Positions 1 to 7,578 of a stretch of 58,271 nucleotides of DNA are shown here, in pieces (the first letter of the stretch is position 1; every line of letters begins with the position of its first letter). The stretch covers positions 1 to 58,271 of the forward strand of contig JAFGRK010000011.1 of the NCBI GenBank assembly GCA_016935175.1, in the 5' to 3' direction. Position numbers and translations under genes: made by a program. Under the pieces are notes generated by a model. The model ran no database searches. It was not told the origin of the DNA and saw only the letters and a program-made list of their open reading frames with translations. The stretch comes from Candidatus Woesearchaeota archaeon. Its GTDB lineage: Archaea > Nanobdellota > Nanobdellia > Woesearchaeales > SM23-78.

Positions 1-456
1 ACAAAAAACATAACACTCGTAAGGAATAGCGCTGAAAACATCTCAGCAACATTCACAGACACAGACACAACAATAGGAAACTGCAGCGCGACAGGAAGCT
101 GCACCAACATAATTTACACTAATACTAATTTCGACAACACAAGCACCAGCGATATTGACGTAAGCGGGACATATGGAGCGCTTGAATTGCAAATAAAGCC
201 AGACAGCATAAACGGCACAGAACTGGCAGACACCATAAATCTTGATGCTAACCTGGCAGTCACAGGCTACAATGTAAGCTTTGACTCAGGGACACTGTTC
301 GTGGACAGTAATAATGACAGGGTGGGAATAGGCACATCTTCTCCTAACCAAGCCTTGCATGTAGTAGGCAATACCAACATGAGCGGTTATAATATCACTA
401 CTATTGATTGCATAGTGTTTGACAGCGGCGGAAAAATTTGTGCTCTGATCGAATAA
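1..456 (+). CDS. C-terminal part of a surface or tail-fibre-like protein (5' end outside window)
   Basis: The frame is open from base 1 to a TAA at 454-456, so only about 151 C-terminal residues are seen and the true start lies upstream. The TTG at 187 is not a convincing start because the same composition continues before it. The protein is rich in Asn, Thr, Ser and Asp with several N-x-S/T sequons. Near the end it carries the motif DRVGIGTSSPNQALHVVGN, which recurs in phage tail spikes, S74-type fibres and predicted archaeal or bacterial surface proteins; that link is known of the motif class. Wobble positions favour A and C (aca, agc, ata), as in the small secreted genes at 16781-18145. 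A secreted surface protein is the best inference; specific function is unknown. Confidence 0.7.
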   Translation, partial: TKNITLVRNSAENISATFTDTDTTIGNCSATGSCTNIIYTNTNFDNTSTSDIDVSGTYGALELQIKPDSINGTELADTINLDANLAVTGYNVSFDSGTLFVDSNNDRVGIGTSSPNQALHVVGNTNMSGYNITTIDCIVFDSGGKICALIE

Positions 457-511
457 ATCTGGCTCATATTCATATTTCGCGAAACAAATTTTTTAAGCAG
501 CAGATTTTGAG

Positions 512-531
512 TGCTCAAGCCTTTTTGAGCA
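512..531 (+). terminator. hairpin after the first gene
   Basis: Arms tgctcaa (512-518) and ttgagca (525-531) are perfect complements around a short T-rich loop, followed by an A/T run. It lies between the stop at 456 and the next start at 567. It could act as a transcript end or stabilising hairpin; archaeal terminators are mainly T-runs, so this is tentative. Confidence 0.4.
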
Positions 532-566
532 TTTAAAAAAAAAGACAGGCTGAGAGTTGGTGAATT

Positions 567-1379
567 ATGGGAAGAAGAAGAGATCTCAGGAGTATTAGGA
601 ATAATACCTTTATCGTAAGTAATTCACCAACCAGCAATTCTTCTCGTAGGACCAGCTCTCATCCTGTTCTTAAGATATATGTTGTGATGCCGGCATTTAA
701 TGCTAGCAGAACAATTGCAAAGGTATTCGCTAGGATACCAAGGGATGTGATAATAAAAATATCTGGGTTTATTGTTATTGATGACGGCTCTAATGATAAT
801 ACTATGAGAGAAATTAAGCGACTAAAAAGGAGATATCATATCATGCTAGCCAGGCACAAAAAGAATCAAGGCTATGGCTCTGCCCAAAAGAGCGGGTTTA
901 GGCTGGCTTTGAAGCATAATGCTGACGTTGTGGTGCTCTTGCACTCTGATGGCCAGTATCCACCTGAGATGCTAGGGAAGATGGTTGAGCCATTGCTTTC
1001 TGGAAAAGCAGATATTGTTGGTGGAAGCCGATGGTCTTATGGCCGGATGTTAGGGCGAGGGATGCCAGTCCATAAGTACATAGGCAATTTTTTGCTTACG
1101 GGGATTATGAACCTTGCTTTCAGGAAGAGATTATCATGCTACCACAGCGGCTATAAGGCATACTCGAAAAAAGCATTGGAAAGCATTGATTTCAGCAGGT
1201 TCTCTGATAAGTTTGATTTTGATTCGGAGATGCTAGTTGCAAGCTTCAAGCACAATCTAAAGATTATTGAAATTCCTATTCCAACCCATTATGGGGATGA
1301 AGTATCCTATCTTAAGCCAATGGAATACGGCCTTGGCATTTTAAGAATCATTGGAAAATACATAAGGGGGTATTATTAA
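567..1379 (+). CDS. glycosyltransferase family 2, dolichyl-phosphate-sugar synthase type
   Basis: A 270-residue GT-A fold enzyme. After a basic, Ser-rich N-terminus of about 35 residues comes the GT2 start VVMPAFNASRTI, then VIDDGSNDNT, and HSDGQYPPEML, the DxD-like metal and nucleotide-sugar site in the DGQ form typical of polyprenyl-phosphate glycosyltransferases. The later GGSRW segment is also typical. No C-terminal membrane helices follow, so it is the short, membrane-peripheral form. The ATG at 567 is preceded by ggtga. The stop is one base before the next gene, so the two are surely co-transcribed. It probably transfers a sugar from a nucleotide donor to a lipid carrier or surface glycan; donor and acceptor cannot be read. 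Confidence 0.85.
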   Translation: MGRRRDLRSIRNNTFIVSNSPTSNSSRRTSSHPVLKIYVVMPAFNASRTIAKVFARIPRDVIIKISGFIVIDDGSNDNTMREIKRLKRRYHIMLARHKKNQGYGSAQKSGFRLALKHNADVVVLLHSDGQYPPEMLGKMVEPLLSGKADIVGGSRWSYGRMLGRGMPVHKYIGNFLLTGIMNLAFRKRLSCYHSGYKAYSKKALESIDFSRFSDKFDFDSEMLVASFKHNLKIIEIPIPTHYGDEVSYLKPMEYGLGILRIIGKYIRGYY

Positions 1380-1380
1380 C

Positions 1381-2385
1381 ATGAAGAAAAAGGTATTAGT
1401 CACTGGCGGAGCAGGATTTATCGGTAGCCATGTAGTTGATCTTCTTATAAATAAAGGCCATGAAGTAGTGGTAGTCGATAATTTATCTACTGGTTATGCT
1501 TATAATTTAAACCCAAAGGCTACTTTTATCAAAGGGGACCTGCAGGATGAAAAGATATGCAAGAATGCAGTCAAAGGAGTGGATGTGGTGTATCATTTAG
1601 CTGCCCATGCAGCAGAAGGCCAAAGCATTTTCTGCCCAGTATATAATGCAAAGGCCACTTACTTAGGCTTCCTGCAACTGATTACGTGTGTTATTAACAG
1701 CAGTGTAAAGACATTCGTTAATGTTGGAAGCATGGCATCATATGGAAACCAGCGAAAGTTGCCTTTTAGGGAGGAGTATTTAAAAGATCCACAAGACCCA
1801 TACGCCATACATAAGTACGCCATTGAAAAGGTGCTTGATTCATACTCAAGGCTTTTTGGCTTGAATGCAGTAACCATAATACCCCATAATGTTTATGGGC
1901 CCAGACAAGACATCTCCAACCCGTATAGGAATGTGATAGGAATATTTATCAACAGGCTTCTTCAAAACAAACCGCTCATAGTATACGGGGACGGGTTGCA
2001 AAAAAGGGCTTTTACTTATATTGATGATTGCGCACCCTACATCGTAAAGGCGGGCTTTAGCTCAAAGGCTTGGGGTGAAAAGATTAACATCGGTAGCGAA
2101 GAGGTCGTTACCATAAAGCATGCTGCCGAATCGGTAAAGAGGATTTTTCAATCTAAAAGCAAAATAATATTCACCGATGACAGGCCTCTTGAAGTTAAAG
2201 AGGCATTCTGCTCTTCTGACAAAGCAAGGCAGATGTTAGGTTACCATACTAGCACCAGCCTAGAACAAGGCTTGGAAAAAATGGTTATTTGGGCAAAAAG
2301 CAACGGCCCTATAAAGTTCAAGTACTGGAAAAAGCTAGAGATAAAAAGAAAAGTTCCTACTACCTGGAGCAAAAAGTTGATTTAG
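1381..2385 (+). CDS. NAD-dependent sugar epimerase/dehydratase (extended SDR)
   Basis: 334 residues. The N-terminal dinucleotide-binding motif is VTGGAGFIGSHV (about residues 7-18). The SDR catalytic pair appears as Y-A-I-H-K (YxxxK) near residue 141, and the PHNVYGPRQ and GDGLQKRAFTYIDD segments are typical of UDP-glucose 4-epimerase and related enzymes. It therefore probably converts one nucleotide sugar into another in the cytoplasm, supplying the GT2 enzyme next door. The gene starts one base after the upstream stop. The exact substrate (UDP-Glc, UDP-GlcNAc, GDP- or dTDP-sugar) cannot be fixed from sequence. Confidence 0.88.
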   Translation: MKKKVLVTGGAGFIGSHVVDLLINKGHEVVVVDNLSTGYAYNLNPKATFIKGDLQDEKICKNAVKGVDVVYHLAAHAAEGQSIFCPVYNAKATYLGFLQLITCVINSSVKTFVNVGSMASYGNQRKLPFREEYLKDPQDPYAIHKYAIEKVLDSYSRLFGLNAVTIIPHNVYGPRQDISNPYRNVIGIFINRLLQNKPLIVYGDGLQKRAFTYIDDCAPYIVKAGFSSKAWGEKINIGSEEVVTIKHAAESVKRIFQSKSKIIFTDDRPLEVKEAFCSSDKARQMLGYHTSTSLEQGLEKMVIWAKSNGPIKFKYWKKLEIKRKVPTTWSKKLI

Positions 2386-2390
2386 GAAAA

Positions 2391-3254
2391 ATGAGAAAGA
2401 GAGCCAAAGCAAAAAAAGGGAATGAGCAAGCAAGCACAGCCACAAATAACAGGCATTTGACTGAGAAAGAAGGCTTTGACATGCTATCAGGCATGATTAC
2501 TGCAGATTATTTTGACAACAAGGAGATCTTTTTCAAGGATGCCATGGAGAATAAGCATGCTTTATCAATGATTGGTAAAATCAATGGCAAATTCATACTA
2601 GAGCTTGGGTGTGGCCCGGGGTTGGACACAGTATTCTTGGCCCAACAAGGAGGCAGGGTGACTGCGGTCGACATATCAGGAGGAATGATCAGGCTCACTA
2701 GGAATATGCTCGAGAAGCACAATCTGATGGGGGTGAAAACAGTAATATGCCCCATTGAGAAGCTGAATTTTTCTAGCATCATGCCTGAAAGCTTTGACTT
2801 GGTATTTGGCAGGGATGTGATGCATCACTTAGATTCTGAAAAAACCATCCTTGTTGTTTTTAAAGCTCTGAAAAAAAATGGAAAGGCAGTGTTTGTTGAG
2901 CCATTAAGGCACAATCCTATTGTAGAATGGGTAAGGCATAATTTCCGGCAAGGCAGGACTCCTTATGAAAACGCCCTTAGCCTAAAAGAGATAGAAAAAA
3001 TGGGTAAAGGGTTCAAAAGGGTTGAGCATGAGGAATTCAATTTCTTCACTTTGTTGGTGTATTTGCTATTTGTAGTCGTAGAGAAATCCAGGGGAAATAA
3101 GCTAAGGGTTTGCTGGTGGTATGATATTTCCAAGGGCTGGAAATATAGGCGACTTTACCTGGCTTTGCAAAAGTTAGACAAGCTTTTTTTGGGATTGTTT
3201 CCGTTCATGAAAAAGTATTGCCTTACAACCGTAGTGGTGCTATATAAGCAATAG
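2391..3254 (+). CDS. class I SAM-dependent methyltransferase
   Basis: I start at ATG 2391, five bases after the epimerase stop and preceded by tagga. An in-frame TTG at 2289 would overlap the epimerase by almost 100 bases and adds only a basic tail. The product is 287 residues with a Lys-rich N-terminus. Motif I is LELGCGPGLDTVFLA, followed by VTAVDISGGMI and the post-I loop FGRDVMHHL, all typical of Rossmann-fold methyltransferases. A mildly hydrophobic stretch (TLLVYLLFVVVE) near residue 220 suggests membrane proximity. From context it may methylate a glycan, polyprenol or lipid intermediate; the substrate is unknown. Confidence 0.85.
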   Translation: MRKRAKAKKGNEQASTATNNRHLTEKEGFDMLSGMITADYFDNKEIFFKDAMENKHALSMIGKINGKFILELGCGPGLDTVFLAQQGGRVTAVDISGGMIRLTRNMLEKHNLMGVKTVICPIEKLNFSSIMPESFDLVFGRDVMHHLDSEKTILVVFKALKKNGKAVFVEPLRHNPIVEWVRHNFRQGRTPYENALSLKEIEKMGKGFKRVEHEEFNFFTLLVYLLFVVVEKSRGNKLRVCWWYDISKGWKYRRLYLALQKLDKLFLGLFPFMKKYCLTTVVVLYKQ

Positions 3255-3305
3255 TTCAATAAGTCAATTTAGACAATAAAAGAATTCAGCAGGGAAAGAA
3301 AAAAA

Positions 3306-4757
3306 ATGGCAGAGATAATATTGGTGCAGCCAGAAGTTGGCGATATGGACTCTGTGCGCAGCGCTCCATCCATCCCAGCTAGCCTGCTGCATGCAGCAAC
3401 TCTTGTAAGCAGGGAGTTTGATGTTAAGCTAATTGACCAGAGGCTTGATAAGATGTGGAAGAAAAGCCTGGCAAAGGAACTTGCCAAGAAGCCCTTATGC
3501 GTCGGAGTAACTGCCATGACAGGGATGCAGATAAAGCATGCTCTTGAAATCAGCAGGTTTGTCAAAGAGAAAAAAGGTGATGCTAATGTTCCTGTTATTT
3601 GGGGAGGGGTGCATGCTTCACTTCTTCCAGAGCAGACCCTTAAGAATAAGTTCATTGATATTGTAGTTAAAGGTGAAGGGGAAGAGAGTTTCTTGGAGCT
3701 GGCAAGAGCCTTGAAGGATAATAAGCCTTTAGAAGGCATTCATGGGGTCTGGTATAAAAAGAACAATAAGATATGCGGCAATACAGACAGGGCTTTCCTT
3801 GATTTAGACAAGCTTCCTGATATTCCTTACCATCTGGTTAATGTTAGTGATTATCTTCAATTGTATGATAACAGGAAATCTTTAGCAATACAAACTTCAA
3901 GGGGATGCCCTAACCAGTGCACTTACTGCTATAATGTTGTTTATAATAAGCGTCGCTGGAGAGGTTTAAGCTCAGGCACTGTTATTGAAAGGATTAAGCT
4001 GGCTGTAAAGGAATTCGGTGTTGAAGATGTATACTTGCTGGATGATAATTTCTTTATTGACATGAAAAGAGCAAAGGCAATTGCTCAGGGCTTAAAGAGG
4101 CTCGGGATTACCTGGCAAGCGCAGGGCGTTACTGTTGAATCTATTGATGTGATGAGCAATGATTACCTAAAGCTGCTTGAGCAAAGTGGGCTCAGAAGGG
4201 TCACCCTGGGTATTGAGAGCGGCTCTCCAAGAATAAGAAGGCTGATAGGGAAGAATGATGATGTTGATAAGATTATCAGGGTAAATAAGAGGCTTAGGGG
4301 GCAAAACATCATTGTCTTCTGCTCTTTTATCACTGGCTTTCCGACAGAGACAAGAGAGGACTTGCAAAAAACAATCAGCCTGATTTTTAGTTTGCTAAAG
4401 GACAACCCTAACATGAGGAATTCCCCGGTTTACAATTTTATCCCTTATCCTGGAACTAAGATGGCAGAGTTGGCAAAAAAGCATGGCTTCAAGGAGCCTG
4501 TTTCCCTAGAGCAATGGGCAGACTTTGCCTATAGTAACTCTAATGTCCCTTACATTGGCAGCATTGCCAGCAAGAAGGAGCTTGAATCCTTATACTTTTC
4601 ATCAATCTTTATTGATGACAAGTTCAGGGAGTACACTAGCTCAGGGCTAATAAGGATTTTAGCCAGGCTTTACAGGCCTTTTGCCAGGTTCAGGGTCAGG
4701 AACCTGTTTTTCAAGTTCATGATAGAAGAAAAAATCAAGAGGCTGATAGCAGGATGA
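3306..4757 (+). CDS. B12-binding-domain radical SAM enzyme (first of pair)
   Basis: 483 residues. An N-terminal cobalamin-binding-like domain (about 1-140, with VIWGGVHASLLP and VVKGEGEESFLEL) precedes a radical SAM barrel. The 4Fe-4S cluster ligands are C201, C205 and C208 in the canonical Cx3Cx2C order. The VTLGIESGSPRIRRLI and FITGFPTETREDL segments are also typical. Members of this broad class perform radical methylations or other rearrangements on unactivated carbons in lipids, cofactors and natural products. The next gene encodes a relative and overlaps by four bases (ATGA), so translation is probably coupled. Both sit in a surface-glycan/lipid cluster, which suggests lipid or glycan modification; that is inference. 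Confidence 0.88.
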   Translation: MAEIILVQPEVGDMDSVRSAPSIPASLLHAATLVSREFDVKLIDQRLDKMWKKSLAKELAKKPLCVGVTAMTGMQIKHALEISRFVKEKKGDANVPVIWGGVHASLLPEQTLKNKFIDIVVKGEGEESFLELARALKDNKPLEGIHGVWYKKNNKICGNTDRAFLDLDKLPDIPYHLVNVSDYLQLYDNRKSLAIQTSRGCPNQCTYCYNVVYNKRRWRGLSSGTVIERIKLAVKEFGVEDVYLLDDNFFIDMKRAKAIAQGLKRLGITWQAQGVTVESIDVMSNDYLKLLEQSGLRRVTLGIESGSPRIRRLIGKNDDVDKIIRVNKRLRGQNIIVFCSFITGFPTETREDLQKTISLIFSLLKDNPNMRNSPVYNFIPYPGTKMAELAKKHGFKEPVSLEQWADFAYSNSNVPYIGSIASKKELESLYFSSIFIDDKFREYTSSGLIRILARLYRPFARFRVRNLFFKFMIEEKIKRLIAG

Positions 4758-6301
4758 AAATAACCTTTGTATATGCTGCATGGGAGAATCTTGGGATAGA
4801 ATACCTGTCTGCAATACTGAAGGAAAAAGGCCATGATACAGAGCTGGTGTTTGACCCACAGCTATTTGATGACACTGCTGTCTCAATAGGTTTCCTTAAG
4901 AAAAGTTTCAGTTATGAAAAGAAAGTGGTAGGCCAAATTGTTAATTCTAAGCCAGACCTTGTTGCTTTTTCTGTTGTATCAAGCAGCTATGTTTGGTCTT
5001 GCAAGATTGCAAGGCAGGTAAAGAAAAGGCTGAAGGTGCCTGTTGTTTTTGGCGGCATACACCCCACATCTGTGCCTGATGAGGTGATTAAGAAGAACTT
5101 TATTGACTTCGTTGTAGTAGGGGAAGGATTTGGTGCCATGCCTGAATTAGCTGAATGCCTGGAAAAAGGAAAAAGCCCGGAAAAAAGCAATATGAGTTAT
5201 AACATCCAAAATGTCTGGTTCAAGAAAAATGGCAAGATAATCAGGAACAAGCTTAGGCCTTTAGTTGAGGACTTGGATTCCCTGCCCTTTCCTGACAAGG
5301 ACCTGTATTATCAGAAACTGCCTTATTTCAAAGGAACCAACTATACCACCATAACTGGCTTAGGATGCCCTTTCAGTTGCACTTACTGCAATAATAGCAT
5401 CTTAAAGAAGCTTTACATGAATAACGGAAAATACCTCCGAAGAAGAAGCGTTGATAATGTGATCAGAGAGCTTAAGGAAAGAAAACACAAATACAAGATT
5501 AAGGGAGTGATATTCCAGGATGAGATTTTCATCTATGACTTAAAATGGCTAGAGGAATTCTCAGCTAAATACAAAAAAGAGGTTGGCATTCCTTTTTTCT
5601 GCTGGGTCCATCCAGGCATGATCAATGGTAATACTGTTAATCTACTAAAAAGTGCAGGTTGCCAAGAAGTGGATATGGGAATCCAAACCATGAGCCCTGA
5701 AACAAGAAAAGAAATACTCCATAGGAATGTTTCAAACAAGCAAATCAAGCAAGCCATTAGGCTGCTAAGAAAAGCAGGAATATGGATAACAACAGACAAT
5801 ATTTTCGGCTTGCCAGGGCAGACTGAGGAGGAGCTTCTTGAGATGGCCAGGTTCTATTCTGAAAACAGGGTTGGCCTGGTGTCTGTTTACTGGCTGAGCT
5901 ATTTCCCCAAGACAGAAATAGTGGATATTGCAAGGAAAAGAGGAATCCTTGATGATAGTGACATATACAAGATTAATAATGCGTTAATTCCTGAGTTCTG
6001 CGTTACAAAAAACACCCACATATCCAGTGATAAAATCAAGAACGCTAATGCCAAGAATTTTTCAAGGATTAAGAACCTTGTTTACTTTAGTGCCTATGCC
6101 CCTAAAAAGCTGGTTAGTTATATTATAAAAAAAAGAATCTTCAAGCTTTTTCCTTCAGCCAATATGTTCATGATTAATGCTTTTATCGCCCGCATTAAGA
6201 ATATGATGCTAGGCAATAAGCGAGTTATCCTGACTGACAAGATCTCTTATCAATACCTGTATTTTGTGGTGAAGAAGATTATTCCCTGGAAAGACCGATG
6301 A
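4754..6301 (+). CDS. B12-binding-domain radical SAM enzyme (second of pair)
   Basis: 515 residues, same architecture as its neighbour: an N-terminal B12-type domain with VVFGGIHPTSVP and VVVGEGFGAMPEL, then a radical SAM core with C205, C209 and C212 (Cx3Cx2C). The VDMGIQTMSPETRKEIL and DNIFGLPGQTEEEL segments match the core of the class. The start codon overlaps the upstream stop and its own stop overlaps the following start, so three genes are tightly coupled. The two enzymes are similar in plan but clearly diverged, implying consecutive or alternative reactions on related substrates. The substrate is unknown. Confidence 0.88.
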   Translation: MKITFVYAAWENLGIEYLSAILKEKGHDTELVFDPQLFDDTAVSIGFLKKSFSYEKKVVGQIVNSKPDLVAFSVVSSSYVWSCKIARQVKKRLKVPVVFGGIHPTSVPDEVIKKNFIDFVVVGEGFGAMPELAECLEKGKSPEKSNMSYNIQNVWFKKNGKIIRNKLRPLVEDLDSLPFPDKDLYYQKLPYFKGTNYTTITGLGCPFSCTYCNNSILKKLYMNNGKYLRRRSVDNVIRELKERKHKYKIKGVIFQDEIFIYDLKWLEEFSAKYKKEVGIPFFCWVHPGMINGNTVNLLKSAGCQEVDMGIQTMSPETRKEILHRNVSNKQIKQAIRLLRKAGIWITTDNIFGLPGQTEEELLEMARFYSENRVGLVSVYWLSYFPKTEIVDIARKRGILDDSDIYKINNALIPEFCVTKNTHISSDKIKNANAKNFSRIKNLVYFSAYAPKKLVSYIIKKRIFKLFPSANMFMINAFIARIKNMMLGNKRVILTDKISYQYLYFVVKKIIPWKDR

Positions 6302-7578
6302 TGAGAACAACAAGAAAAAATCTGGATTTTGAATCTATCAAGCTAGGGCTCAAGGCACTATTCCATCCAATAGAAGTATTCAGGAGCATCAAGTCTGGGC
6401 ACAAGCTTGACTACAGGGTTATCATCCCTTTCCTGTTATTGGCAGGCATTAACTATGCCTTTATTATCATCTTAACCCTCAGCAAAAAGATTCCCAGTAT
6501 GGCTGATTATCCTTACTTTATTATCATGGCTTTCTTGGGCCCTGGCATCTGGCTCTTTGGCTCTGTTTGCCTTTACTATATCTCAAGATGGCTATTCAGG
6601 AGAAAAGTTGACTTCTACTCTGTTGAAAGAGCCATGTTCTACCTATGCATGATATGGGTTGTTGCTCCTTTCTTTGACTTCCTCCACCTAATCTTAAAAG
6701 TGGGGGTGGTGCCGCTCTGTAGGGGAGAGTTTTGCTCAAGATACGTTGGCATTGAGCTGCATTTTGCATGCATACCTGCTATCATCTGGCTGAGCTTAGA
6801 GATATACTCATTTTTCAAAGAAACTGTTAAGGTAGAAAGGAAGCAGCTTATTGTTGCAATGCTCTTCTCAATCCTTGCTTTTCCTGCTTGGAAGCTGCTT
6901 GCAAAAACAATTGACTTAACAGCTAATTTTATGTCTGGATTAGGAGCACTAAGGGCTAGTGTTTGGAGCAGCTTAACCATAGCTGTAGTTCTGGCATATA
7001 TCGTCATCTCATTCATCTTAAAAAAGCATATACTAGGCAAGCTAAGGTTAACTGAGGCGCTTGTTGCAATGCTATTTGTGGCAGGTATGTTCTTGGTTAA
7101 CTACAATCTCCACCAGCCCATCAGTGTATCTGAGCAGGTCAGTGTGGATAGCTTTACGCTAGTAACAGGCTCATTCACAGAATACCACGGAGATTATGAG
7201 AGCGGAGAAGTAGGGAATGTTGCTGGAGGAAAAGCTCAAGGAGCTTACGACTACACTAAGAACTACACTGGCTCATTGGACCTAACCCATGACCCTAACA
7301 GCATAGAATTTAATATTACAGAAGTCAGGTGCATAGTTAATTTCACTGGTGATACCCAGGATGATACTGCAGCAGGCCCCCCGAATTCTCCAAGAGCCAT
7401 GTGCATGATAAATGGGATTGATAGTGACAGCAGCTGGCAAAATGCCTTAGACCCTGGAAACGTGACATATACTTGGAGCACTCCTTCCTCGCTTGGCCTG
7501 AAGCTGTCTGACAACAATGTGAGTGTCAGGCTGCAGGCGATGATTCTGGGCACGCAGCAGATAATGCTGACTACATAG
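6298..7578 (+). CDS. Yip1-like polytopic membrane protein, 5' part of a frame-disrupted giant surface protein
   Basis: 426 residues as read. The first 270 contain about seven hydrophobic segments, beginning with an amphipathic region (LKALFHPIEVFRSI) that recalls Yip1/YIPF membrane domains. After the last helix (ALVAMLFVAGMFLVNY) the chain becomes extracellular in style: sequons, paired Cys and beta-rich text. It stops at TAG 7576-7578, but the same kind of protein continues without a break in the frame that begins at 7539 (see next entry). A single-base deletion near gcg-atg at 7537-7542 explains this. The gene overlaps the upstream radical SAM gene by four bases. Together the two parts would give about 1,430 residues. 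Confidence 0.7.
   Translation: MMRTTRKNLDFESIKLGLKALFHPIEVFRSIKSGHKLDYRVIIPFLLLAGINYAFIIILTLSKKIPSMADYPYFIIMAFLGPGIWLFGSVCLYYISRWLFRRKVDFYSVERAMFYLCMIWVVAPFFDFLHLILKVGVVPLCRGEFCSRYVGIELHFACIPAIIWLSLEIYSFFKETVKVERKQLIVAMLFSILAFPAWKLLAKTIDLTANFMSGLGALRASVWSSLTIAVVLAYIVISFILKKHILGKLRLTEALVAMLFVAGMFLVNYNLHQPISVSEQVSVDSFTLVTGSFTEYHGDYESGEVGNVAGGKAQGAYDYTKNYTGSLDLTHDPNSIEFNITEVRCIVNFTGDTQDDTAAGPPNSPRAMCMINGIDSDSSWQNALDPGNVTYTWSTPSSLGLKLSDNNVSVRLQAMILGTQQIMLTT

Noticed and set aside
7531-7578. Programmed ribosomal frameshift at the 6298/7539 junction
   Set aside because: No slippery heptamer, no downstream pseudoknot-like pairing and no short C-rich or A-rich run; a plain deletion or assembly error fits better.
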